Shown: piece by piece, positions 50,401 through 61,642 of the stretch
Layout of the letters: each line of letters starts with the position of its first letter
How positions within the stretch are numbered: position 1 is the stretch's first letter
Assembly (NCBI GenBank): GCA_026413225.1
Contig: CM048552.1
Span: 135,545,053-135,609,052 of the forward strand
Source: Otis tarda
Lineage: Eukaryota > Chordata > Aves > Otidiformes > Otididae
Direction: 5' to 3'
DNA: 64,000 nucleotides
The notes under the pieces: generated by a model
The model's database searches: none
Seen by the model: only the letters and a program-made list of their open reading frames with translations
Told to the model about the DNA's origin: nothing
Translations under genes and position numbers: made by a program

Positions 50401-52260
50401 GTCTGTCTCCAATCTGTGTTTATCGCTGTTACTGAACAAAGCTTTGCCAGTAAAGCATGGATTATCACCTACTGATACTTGGTTCCCACTGATAAAGATA
50501 GAGTTATGGTACTTTTTTCTAAATTGTAGGTTTGCACAGTGTTCCCATTAGCAAGATGGTACAGTACAAGCTGTACTGCTAGTACAGAACGTATGCAATT
50601 ATATATGGTGTCCACGTATGATGAGCAGGGTAGCAAGGTATCCACAGCTGCAGAGTTGCGTTGGATTTGGTCCACATGGTGCAAAAAGCCTGACTAAGCT
50701 CTGGGAACCTGAAACGGGTAAATGTGCCTGCCCACTGTGAGTAAAACCAAAAAGATGCCGTGATGACTCTCCTCCAGGTGAGTGAGGGCAAGAGTCGCTC
50801 CGAAGTGGAGCACCCTCATCATGTGACACTGACAGGTCTCAGGGAGCGTCATGTCCCAGCAGCTTGTGGCCGGAGGGTAGACTTGCCCTGCATGGAGGCC
50901 CCTGGAAGCACAAGGGAGCTGAAAGAACGAGACACTGCATGCGAGTACAGGAGGGAGAGAGAGAGCTCAAAACACTGGAAGGCCGCAAAAGAGACTTTAA
51001 TTATTAATATAATCTATATATCTACTCCTGTTTTGTTTGTAGCCCTCTGGAGAGTTGAATACATGAAACAATATTTGTTTCCATCATAGCCATTGGGCTT
51101 AAGCTGTTTGATTTTCCATTAGAACAGCATCATGCTACATGCATTTTATTCAGATTGGGCACAGAGGATTCAAATATCCAAAGGAGTAAAAATAGGCAGG
51201 CTTGTAAAATGCACTTTGAGACAATTTCTTCTTTTGTCTAGTTTCCAAAGGAAATAACGCTTGTGCGACCACATGGTCTGTGTGTATCACTCTGTCTGCC
51301 TCTCTACTTGTCTGTTCTAAGGTCTAAGCCCATTCACAGGTGCCAACAAAATTTGGGAGAGGAATAGAGATATAAACAAAATATGTTTAATGAAAGCCAG
51401 TGGCTAGGTGGCTTGGTTTTTATTCAGTTCAAGAATTTATCCAGGCTGTTTGGTCACAAAGAGGTTAGGCATTAGCATAACCTATGACAAGCTGTGTTCA
51501 TTTAGGTTATGTAGGAACGTGTGTGAGATCTTACTTGCAGAAGCTGTTCATGCCTTTTTTCTTCTGTTTTTTTGTAGCAGGAGGAACCAGCTCTCTGGGG
51601 ACCTAGGCTGACCTCACAATACTGTTTTCAGTTTTGGACTTGAACCAAAATTCTGGTTTCCAGCACTGGAGGAACTTGGCAATATTCCCTGCTGGATTTT
51701 CTAATAAAGAGAGTAAAAATGAAGTTTCCATATTGTTAGCAGGAAGTTGAGAGCACCTGAGGAGCTGGGAAGGAGCTGAAGGATCACTTCACCACTCTCA
51801 TCCTTTCCTCAAGCATCAGTTGGTTTTCTGTATACAATGCATGCAGGATGGAGAAGGACACAGGATGGGATTGAAGTTTAACACATGCATAGCTGACGAA
51901 AAAATCTGTTAATGAAATGCAGTACTTGGAGTCAAGAGGTACCAGCAGGTGTGTTTGCCCTGGACTCCTCTACATTTCTGTCCAGTCAAAAGTTTGAATT
52001 CATTGCTAGAAGAGAAGATAGAAATTGCTACCTTCAGCTGCTGTTTCTGCCTTTATCCCTCCTGTCAAGCCAGCCGAGAATGCTGAGGATAGCCTCAACT
52101 GACAACTATGCAGTTGCACAACTGAAATTGCACTTGTTGCCTCTCCTTAAGTAAGGCTTGTCTTTCAGATGTTTAAACATATCTGGGCCTCGTCATGACT
52201 GAATAAGGTGAGGCTAAGTCAGGTAACCATGTTGTATTTCACATCTCTTTTTCTAAGACT

Positions 52261-52291
52261 CTTTTCTTTTTTTTTCTTTTTTTTTTTTTTT
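52261..52291. repeat. T-rich low-complexity run
   Basis: Thirty-one bases made only of T and C, mostly T, ending in a long uninterrupted T run. No attached retroposed gene was recognised on the minus strand. Confidence 0.8.
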
Positions 52292-52502
52292 GAGGCATTG
52301 TCTTATGTTGTGCTTTGTCTATTCATTATACGATGCTTCAAATCACACACTGCTATGCAGTGCTGGCTTGTAAGTTAAGCATTTTCCTCTTCTTCACCCC
52401 ACTCCCAAATATTTTGCCAGCAGTCACTACAAAGTTAAGCTTTTTGACAATACCCAGTCACACCATGTTAATGAGAAAAATTTAGCTTGGGCTCTAAAGT
52501 TC

Positions 52503-52538
52503 TACCACCCACAGACATTGTACCACCCACAGATGTGT
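52503..52538. repeat. 18-bp tandem duplication
   Basis: TACCACCCACAGACATTG (52503-52520) is followed at once by TACCACCCACAGATGTGT (52521-52538). The first 13 bases of each unit are identical and the rest has drifted. Confidence 0.8.
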
Positions 52539-55500
52539 TGCTATAACCTTGTCTTCTTCCCTTGATTTTCCTTCTCCCTTTCAGTACGCACTAAGACTGT
52601 GAGTCCTCCGTGAGAGGGACTCCCCACAGCCCCTCTGCCCTGCAGTCCTGCCCCCTTGCTTGTCCCCACTGGGAGGTCTGCGGGAAAGCCTTGTGCCCCT
52701 GCCCAGCAGCTTTCCAAGGGATGCAAGGTACACAGCACACAAGTGGGACCAAAATCATGTTTATCTGGCTCCCAACCTAAAATTCAATTGGGACCTGCTA
52801 GACATGTTCATCTCTACCTAGCAACTGGGAAGCACACCTGTGGTTTAGTGCTTCAAGATAGCCCAAAAGTTGTCAAGAGCACATTTTATGACTGCAATAA
52901 ATTCGGTGTTGAACTGAAGCGTTTAACATTTCCCCTGCTCTCACAATTCCAATAACAAATGGTGTGGTAGGTAACGTATCCTTGCATACAGCTTTAAATG
53001 CTTCTGTATGAAAAATACTCAGACAAAACAGAGGAAATTCTGAAAAAAAAAAACATCCCAGGAAGTGGAGTGGATGACATGTGTCGAAAACTCGAAAGAA
53101 CAAAATATGTGTTAATGTAACAGCTGGTGAAACAATGACCAAGGCAAACTCTGGTAATTGTCCACAACAATCTGGGAGTGTAAATAGCAAGGGAGAGAGA
53201 GGAAGGAATTATTTAACCTGGCAGTCAACAGCGATTTGGGGTTGCGGTGCCACAAAAAGAAAAAAAAAAAAGGGGCTGCCAGAGCCCCCGCAGCGTGTAC
53301 GTGCTCAGTCACGCAGAAATCTCCTCTCTGGGTCAACCCCCTCAGAGGGGAGATCTCCTGTTGTGCTGGGACAGCTGCTGTGCGGCACAAGGGAGATGCG
53401 GGACCCGCAGCCACCGAGGCTCTGCATCGCGTTTTTGCCTCCCAGACGAAATTGGGAAAGTGGAGCCCATTGTTCCTGGGTCTTTAGACATTGCTCTCCT
53501 CAGTTGTCTCATTTCCATAATGCTCCCTGGCCTCCCAGTAGCCTAAATTGATTTGATGAATACAGTTTTGTGTTGTTTAGGATTCATTATTCCCCATGTC
53601 CCACCCTCTCAGTTTTGTACTAGGTAATCTCAGTCCCTGTGCAGAAAGATCCTGCTGGAGCCTTAATTAAAAACTATGGGCACAGAATAAAAGCATTTTC
53701 CTTTGCTCCTCTGTGTGTCAGCTGCATACTGCTGCCTGCTCTTCTGTTTCAGCTGAAAACGAACAGGAGGGAAGAAGACATCACAGCCTGTGGCTCTGGG
53801 ATAGGCAATAGCATGACTTGGGAGAATGGAGGAGGAGGCTTCTCGGCATTTAGAAAACCTGGACCAAATTCAGAGTGGAGAGAGTAAGAGAGAGGAGTTC
53901 TTCCTTCCTCACCATCCCATCCCCAGGCATGTCTACATTTCTGCATGTTATTGCAGCTGAAATGCTTCTCTTCAGAAGCCACTCTGTGCATTTGCTGGGT
54001 GGTGACCCAGATGTTTTTCAAAGGCTTGACTTGGTCTTCCCTTCACAGGCTTTTGGTAGTCCACAGAAGAGTGAGAAGACAGAGAGAAGAGTCACAAAAA
54101 AAAAAAGTATAGTCTCTTCTGGGAACTTATGCTTCATGTTGAAGTTGAGGTACTGCATGCCTGTAGGAGATAACCTTGATTTTTGGATGTCACAGCAAAG
54201 TTGTAGAATCACAGAAGTCTTAGAGTTAGAGGATATCACCAACTACTTGGTATTCACCATCTTCTTGCCAGCACAGGCCAGCTCATGCCAACAGACCTTC
54301 TAGTTGTTTTATTTACCCCAAAGATGGGAATTCCTCTTCACATGGGGACTCAGATTGCGCCTTTAAGATTTTTCTCTTTTTTTTTTGTCATGAAACTTTT
54401 GAATTTTTTTTTCTCTTCCTTACCATCTTGCCCCCAAACTGGTACAACACTAATAATTCCTTTATCTCTATTCAAGCCTGGCACCACTATCATCATTCAC
54501 CCATACCGGTGTGGTGATCCAGAAGACATCTTGTCAACCTCAGTGATGCTTTTTGATGGGTACAACCTTTGTTCAGCAGTACATCGGAATTAAGGCCTCA
54601 CAGTCTCTCATACAAATATTTGCAGGTGCTCCTTCAGAGTCAGCAAGAATTATATATTTAGTTCCTTCTAATAAGGCACTTGCTATAGCTCATTAGTCAC
54701 TGTTATTATTCTCTCCGTGCATTTGGTGAATGTAGCAATACGGCATTTGAGTACTTCTGGAAATAAGACAGCTCATTAATTGAAGCAGTGTCTAAAACCA
54801 CTTTTATTTTGCTATTCACTAACAATTCCACAAGTAGTTTTAGTTCACAAGAATCTTTGCAGAATTCAGCAGCACTGTAAATATTTGTGCAAATAAATCA
54901 TCATATTCAAAATAACATTCCGAATAGGAGGTCGTATTTGTGCAAAAGATTTGTCTGATCACGATGTGATTTTGTGGCTATTTCTTCTATTCAAGGAATA
55001 CATTAAATATTCTCCTCTAAGGTTATTAGCCCTGCTATTTAAACAGAGACTATATGTAAGAACTATTTTTCCAAGCAAATAAGGTAAAATTTGTGTATCC
55101 AAATTCTTTTTGCAATAATTTTGTGATGTATAAATTCACAACAATAATACTTTAAAAAATGTGTACAAAGTTACTAGTGCTTTAGATACAAAGGTCACAT
55201 TACTAATTTTATTAACTTGTTTTCAGTTCTTCTGTGTAAAACTCTATTTAGTCTGAGTGACCTCTCTTCTGGACAGATATAGAAAAAATTCTGTCCCTTC
55301 CCTACTCAGGAATGTTTCGTCTCAGTAGGTAACATTCAATATGCATTCATAATTGTGTACTGCAACTCTCTACTAAAATTTGTCCCCACAGTTCAATGTT
55401 TAACACTACTCTTCCTGGATTCTTCTACATGTGACCCTGGCCCTGTTTGTGTAAAGCATCCTCAGGCAGATCATGATCATCACCCACAGCCTCATTTTTC

Positions 55501-56209
55501 CTTTCCTCCTGTGGGTTACTGTCAATTCTGATGAATCAGAGATGGATTTATTAGAAAGGGTGAGGGGATCCTAGTCCCTCTTCCCATGTTGAAATGTCAA
55601 CACATACTGTATTTCAGTGGAAAGTCACAGTACTAGAGATGGGGAACAGGAGACAGCAGGTTGTGGCGAAAAGAGTCCCCTCTAACTCTTGCTTGTGGTG
55701 AGTCCTGGCAGCCCCACTGCTTTCAGGCCTTCGACACTAGTCCTCACACCACACTCAACCTGAGACCTTAGCAGTGCCCTGCAGCGTCTTTGGGGGGAAC
55801 AATTCAGTGACCCATGTTCAAATAGCTCCACGCTGGACCTGGCTGTACCAGACAGCTGGGGTGTTTAATGGAGTCTCATGCTGCCAAACCTGGGCTCCTC
55901 ACCTGTTGTTTTGTTTCTCTTTGCCTCACTCACATCGTGTCTGCACTGCTCCTGATGCATTGCAGGATAACAGTGACTGGTTGACAGACGCAGGATAACT
56001 TCAATGAACAAAGGTATTCATTTGACCTCAGGATGGTAGGCTCAGATCTTTGTAATTCTAGCAGAGTTTGTCTTTCATTCATCTGTGCTCCTCCAGTCAC
56101 CCTGCCATTGCTGTCTGGGAAATGTTCTGCAGCATAAATCTCTGTTCCTCAGTGTTCCTCAAGTTGACATCAATGCATCAATTCTGCTGCACAGATAAAT
56201 TAACAACAG

Positions 56210-56463
56210 AAAGAAAGAAAAGAGAGAGGCTCAGAGAGGTTCAGAGAGGTTCGGAGAGGTTCGGAGAGGAGAGGTTCGGAGAGGTTCGGAGAGGTTCGGA
56301 GAGGAGAGGTTCGGAGGGGTTCGGAGAGGTTCGGAGAGGAGAGGAGAGGAGAGGAGAGGAGAGGAGAGGAGAGGAGAGGAGAGGAGAGGAGAGAGGAGAG
56401 GAGAGGAGAGGAGAGGAGAGGAGAGGAGAGGAGAGGAGAGGAGAGGAGAGGAGAGGAGAGAAA
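56210..56463. repeat. Pentamer satellite: GAGAG/GTTCG array passing into pure (GAGAG)n
   Basis: After a GAAAGAAAGAAAA lead-in, the array keeps a strict 5-bp register. In its left part GAGAG units alternate with variant units: one GCTCA, one GTTCA and eight GTTCG, giving a 10-bp higher-order unit (GAGAGGTTCG) with an extra GAGAG now and then. From 56333 to 56463 only A and G occur (131 bases), as GAGAG repeats with a single 2-bp phase slip near 56391. Long open frames cross the array on both strands only because a 5-bp repeat without stops stays open; they are not genes. The polypurine run is able to form a triplex, and its length is probably variable between individuals. Confidence 0.95.
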
Positions 56464-56911
56464 TGAGACGATGGTTAACAAAACTTCAGCAAATGACATG
56501 AAAGCTGCAAGCTTACTTAATTTAGGCTCAAAGATCTGAGAGGACTATTTCAGCAGTGGCAGCATCTTCCTTTGGGTATTCTGTCCACCACATGTTCAGA
56601 GCTCTGCCATTCTGCACCTAAGTAGATGTACTTCTGTACCATAGATTATATGGTGCTTAAAATGATTACAGGGAGGAGAAAAAAAAACACTGGCTGGCAA
56701 CAGAAAGATGTTTTCCACATTCTGTGTTGGTGTGTGCACAACGAAAGTGAATGCAGCGCTTTGACCTCAATGGGCACCGTTGGGTAGTAAAGACAAAATG
56801 CTACAAAAGCCAAACACATTTTTGAGACACACTCACTAAATTTGACTTCCTCCCTCTGCTGCACAGGAGCCAGGCATCTGCAGTGCTGATGAGGAATTGC
56901 AAAAGGGCATT
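56464..56911. other. Unique non-coding sequence
   Basis: About 450 bases between the pentamer satellite and a CR1 tail. I see nothing in it beyond a short A-run near 56680 and chance open frames. Confidence 0.55.
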
Positions 56912-57004
56912 TCTGATCTGGTTGGAGATGTCCCTCCTCCTTGCAGGGGGGTGGACTAGATGGCCTTTAAAGGTCCTTCCAATGCAAACTATTGTGTGAT
57001 TCTC
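56912..57004 (+). mobile_element. CR1 LINE 3' end fragment
   Basis: TCTGATCTGGTTGGAGATGT, TCCTTGCAGGGGGGTGGAC, TAGATGGCCTTTAAAGGTCC and TTCCAATGCAAACTATTGTG match the last 90 or so bases of CR1 (compare AACCTGATCTAGTCAGGGAT through CCAACCCTAACCATTCTATG in the copy at 61.1 kb). The terminal octamer is decayed to GTGTGATTCTC. It is a very short 5'-truncated insertion with no coding part. Confidence 0.88.
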
Positions 57005-60000
57005 TGTAGGAAAGTACATATGTAGGTTAAACTGATGCTTGGATGGTGGCTCTCCTGCTCTGAGTGCCTACTGAACCTCTTCTCTTCCTGCATGCTCCAG
57101 CAGACAAGAGGCAACACTGCTGCGCTACACGCGTTGCAGGAGCAGCTCACACAGCTCTGGTAACACTAACTAATCCCAGGTTATGATGCAGCCAACAACC
57201 TGCGTAGGAAGGAGAGCTGGCCACATAGCCGTATTCCCTGGCTCCTGGCCAGTTTTCCCGATTTCTCTATGCCTGTCAGCAGTGTGGTTGTTCTGTGGGA
57301 ACATCCCACAGCATCACCTGTCCCCTCTAGAACATACTGTGGCATTGGATCGGTTTGCTTTAATTCATCTGGATGTGCTAATGGCAGGTATCAAAACAGA
57401 ATAATATTTAAATGCCTTCAGCAGTAGAGACTGCACTAGAAACAATGTCCTTTGTCAAGGAAAGGCAACACTTATGAAACTGGGCATGGAAAACTTGTTT
57501 ATTTGCTCTAAAATATTTTTTTTCTGATTGCATGTATGCTAAGTTGCCTCTTAAAACATCTTGTGCAGATCATTTAAATCCACTGCTAACTTGCATTGAT
57601 ATTTCATTCAAAAAATTTCTATATACCAGATGTTTTTTCCACAGTGACTGTAGATACCTTACCTGCTTCTTACAGGCAGGAAGTGTTCTCTTAGATACCA
57701 CTGTGGTAATTATTAGAAAATGTTCACTGGCAAAAGGTAATTAGCAAGTAATTATTAGGAAATAGAGGCAATCAGGCTCTGCGAAAACTCCTCCACTGGG
57801 ATCACAGACTGGAGAGAGGAGATGCAGAAAAACATCTTTTTAGAAGCTTAAAAAAAAAAAAATCAGTTAATTAACATAGAAAAATACTTCAGCACAGCAG
57901 ATTGAGGCTGCAAATATCTTTGAGGGATGCTGCAGCTCCAACAGTAACCTCCCTCACTCATAGGGACAGTGCATCCAGGCAAGGTTATGATTCGCAAGTT
58001 TGCACTGTGTGCCTTAAGAACAGCAAGCAATGGACAGGGAATAAAGCAGGCAGGAGCATACATATGTAATCGCTGCTGTTTCCATACCATTGTAAATTCA
58101 AAGCACGGAGGGACATTAGGACTGGCACGTACTACTCACTAAAACTGGAGGGAGGAGACAAGAATCACAAAATTGATAGCTCTTTTTAAAAGGCCATGGC
58201 AATTTTAACTCTTCATGGCTGAAAGGCTGGACTTTTAATGTGAGGATATCTTACCCAGTAAGTGTATATTCATTCTTCCTCAGGACAGCACAAACAAGGA
58301 ACTCCTGTTTCCGAAACAGCCCCCTGTCACACGCTGAGCAGCTGATGGAACAAAGAACCACATTTGTACATGCTCAGAGTGACACCCGTGCATACGCATT
58401 ACTGCTGGAGCCTGGCGCTGCTGGAGGGGTATCGCTCTGCCTCCACAGAAATAATCTGCTCATCATGCCCTGCGATGCATCCAGCCTCAGCATTAAGATT
58501 TTGGTTGAGGAGAGTATACCAGGCAAGGATGTGAATGGAAAGGAAATATATTGTACGTGAAGTTGATGGATTGCTTCATACTTTACTCAACACTGAAAGG
58601 CTGATTGCTTTTTTCAGCCATGGAGGTGCAAGATCTCTTACTTTACCACTTACCATTCTACTTGCACCCATGCCAGACAGCATCTCTGGTGCCAAATCAT
58701 TCTGTTCCCCCTTGGGTGACTAGCAAGACTTGGGGCTGGTTTTCTCCTTACACAACAGAGAAGTTGACTCTGTGTTGGGACAGCTGGAACGTAGCTGTCA
58801 GTTCCTTTTCACTATCAGCAGCACCCAGCTGGATGTCTGGAATTCACAGACACTGAGGGAGAATCATGTTTGCTTGAATTTTAAAAACAGGTTACTCACT
58901 GGGAATGAATACCCTGCAACAGTTGCTCAACTTTGCCTCTCTGAAAGCAAAAGTAATCCCAGAGGTTGCTAAAAGCAGAAGAGAAATCAAACTGCTCCTT
59001 GCTCATCAATTCAGAATCTGGTTAGTGCTTGAGAATTTTGCTTTCGCTGCAAATAATCTGCACATGAAATATTTTTTAAAAGAAAAATATATCTGTAACA
59101 AAATTAAGGTTAAGGAGAAACTTCAAATTCTCATTGGTTGAAAGTCAATGCCTGTTGTCACTAATTCCTTGTGATATAAATAATTACGCAGCTCTAGCAG
59201 CTTCAGGATTTGCATGAACTTTGAATGACAGTCTGTCGCTGGACACTTTAAAGTTAAGATCATAAATGGTGTTCTGTTTACCATTTGTCAAATGATCAGC
59301 CTTTGCTTAATTCACAGTCACAAGATTAGGATTCATGCAGTAGCACTGCTGCTTGGCACAAAAGAATTTACTGAATTTCTCCTAGCCGGGGCTTGCAGCT
59401 GGTATCTATGACAAGAGTTTAAAGTATTTCCCTCCTTAATCCAAATTAGCAAATGACTAGGAGGAGTCGTTTACTTACTGGCCTCTCAAGTAAGCTTCCC
59501 ATTGCTAAACTAATCTTGCCATCTATGACAGATGAAGGCAGCTGCCTTCTGGGACTTCAGGATGCCCTTAACACAGAGCTCCACTTTGCTTTGCTTTGGC
59601 TTTGCTTTGAAATAAGCCTGGTTTCCATATTGCCCGCACAGGAACAGTGTGTCAGGAATCCTGGTGGAGACCTCAGACCTCTTCCTTTATTTTACTTATT
59701 TTACTTTCTTTTTGCTTAGACCACCAGAAATATTTTGATTTAGCTAAGTGGTCATTTCACTTCTGTTTCTTAGAAGTCTGAGCTATTTTCCACCTAACTA
59801 AAGTGTTGACCATTCCTCAGTTGTTAAGTCTGGGCTACACCTTGTATGTAACACACCCTTTGTAATGACTGAGAAATCTCTCTGCTTGTTCGCTACTTCA
59901 TATGCAAAATGAGTTTTAACAACATGCTGTACTAACCATCACTCAAAAGTATAACCAAACTGTTAGCTTGAATAACTAGCTCTAAATGGTTGAAAAACAA

Positions 60001-61119
60001 ACCAGTGTCTTTTGTGAAAGATCATTTACATATAAACCAAACTAACCAACAAAACTATTTTTATGGATAAAAAGAAATAAAAGTCTCATGATAAAATACC
60101 TAAGAATATGAAATGGGGGGATGTAGTGAATGTTAATGGGCTGCCATAGTTCTCACATCTCAGAGCTTCCACACCAAACTGTAGGCTCATTCCAGCTAAC
60201 CTGTGTTGAACGTGATTTATACCAATGGTGTGCAATTGCCTTCAGTGTAACTGTTCTAAAATCCCAGCATAAAAATTTCTCCTGCTGCTCCTGCATTATT
60301 CACACTTTTTCTAGGTCAGCTGGGCAGAGCTATTTGGTCCTGACCAATTCAAGTGAACCAGCATCCAGGTCACAACCAGGCAGTAATTACACATTTTGCT
60401 GGTGGTTTCAAAGCATTGACTGATGGAAACATAGTCTTAGTGAGCTGAGACACGTGATCAGAAGTACATTGGTATTATTACTGTTCAGGATCTTTAGGGC
60501 AGGAGAGAAGTGAATCCTGAAGTTTAAGCAGCTTTTAGCCTCAGCTTGCAGTGCACGCTCTAGCCCTATGTTGGTTTTTTTTTTCTGAGATGTATATATT
60601 ACAGAGTCAAAACATGTCCCTTCGAGTATATTAAATAAGACCAATAAGAAATACAATCTCACTCCACCTTCCCCCAAGGCCTTTCAGGATTCTCTGTGGA
60701 GGAAAACTGCTCTGTTCCCATCCCAAACTTCTTGAGTTACAGGTGTGTACTTAGAAATGTGCTTGGTCTGCAGTAAGGCTTCTTTTCTTTTTCTAAACCA
60801 GGGTCTTAGTCTATTAAAAACTCAGCCAGACTGCTGTGTGAATGTCTTGGTGTTACACACTCTCTCTAGTGAGGCTTGCCCTCCTGGTGTGTGCACATGT
60901 GTCTGTTCACGGCCAAAAGTCCAAAGCAGGTTGTTTTAGAATAATCTTGTGGCTTGGAAGTCCCAGCCCTCAGTCCATCCAGCCTCAGAAGATGGTGATA
61001 GGGCATTGAAGTCCAGTGGCTAGAAGGACAAGAGGCAGCACCAGGAGGACTGTTAGCTTTAGTAGAGTTCATTTCTGAGCACAGCAGAAAATCCAATGTA
61101 CTGGCTCATATGTTTTATT
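57005..61119. other. Unique non-coding stretch
   Basis: No recognisable gene. A poly-A run lies near 57850-57862 and a short CTTTG repeat at 59582-59610. Open frames up to about 106 codons (58240-58560, plus strand) have no motif I recognise. Confidence 0.55.
59582..59610. repeat. Short CTTTG pentamer repeat
   Basis: Two runs of CTTTG units, split by a single extra G, fill 29 bases. A small imperfect microsatellite. Confidence 0.7.
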
Positions 61120-61642
61120 TACTGTGTCCAGTTCTGGAGCCCCCAACACAAGAAGGACATGGACCAGTTGGGGAAGGTCCAGAGGAGGGCCACAAAGATG
61201 ATAAGAGGGCTGGAGCACCTCTCTTATGAGGACAGGCTGAGAGAGTTGGGGCTGTTCAGCCTGGAGAAGAGGAGGCTCCGGGGAGACGTGATAGCGGTCT
61301 TCCAGTACCTCAAGGGGGCCTACAAGAAAGATGGGGAAAGGCTGTTTAGTAGGGCCTGTTGCAATAGGACGAGGGGTAATGGTTTTAAAATAGAGGGGGG
61401 TAGATTTAGATTGGAAATTAGGAAAAAATTTTTTACAATGCGAGTTATAGAACACTGGAACAGGTTGCCCAGAAAGGTGGTGGAGGCCCCGTCCCTGGAA
61501 ACATTCAAGGCCAGGCTGGATGAGGCTCTGAGCAACCTGATCTAGTCAGGGATGTCCCTGCTCCTTGCAGGGGGGTTGGATTAGATGACCTTTGAAGGTC
61601 CCTTCCAACCCTAACCATTCTATGATTCTATGATTCTATGAT
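61120..61642 (+). mobile_element. CR1 LINE, 5'-truncated, open C-terminal frame
   Basis: This copy begins at TACTGTGTCCAGTTCTGGAG and ends in three octamers at about 61642. The frame stays open through [100 protein letters not shown] and [20 protein letters not shown] to EALSNLI and the natural ORF2 stop at 61543-61545, followed by an intact 3' UTR. The open frame starts at an upstream ATG (61096) in flanking DNA by chance. Counting by eye, it differs from the 25.5-kb copy at about 18 places in about 515 bases. It is a recent-looking but dead fragment, lacking everything before the C-terminal end of ORF2. Confidence 0.97.

Larger units (their letters stand above)
36481..56209. other. Long unique non-coding stretch
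   Basis: Nearly 20 kb without a recognisable exon. The longest open frame of the window, 223 codons at 38539-39210 on the plus strand, lies here in a GC-richer patch; its product is rich in S, C, A and P and fits no family I know. Other contents: a poly-T/poly-A hairpin near 37091-37131, a possible ancient SINE at about 44284-44400, T-runs at 45393-45419, an AT-rich complex section at 47160-47340 that could be conserved regulatory DNA, a T-rich run at 52261-52291 and an 18-bp duplication at 52503-52538. Confidence 0.55.

Noticed and set aside
54200-54300. Possible old CR1 tail starting GTAGAATCACAGAAGTCTTA, minus strand
   Set aside because: Only the first 40 or so bases resemble a CR1 end, and the body that should follow could not be traced.
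56068-56499. Open frames on both strands giving RRGEE-type and LLSSP-type repeats
   Set aside because: They are the translation of the 5-bp satellite, which has no stop codon in these frames. They do not represent proteins.
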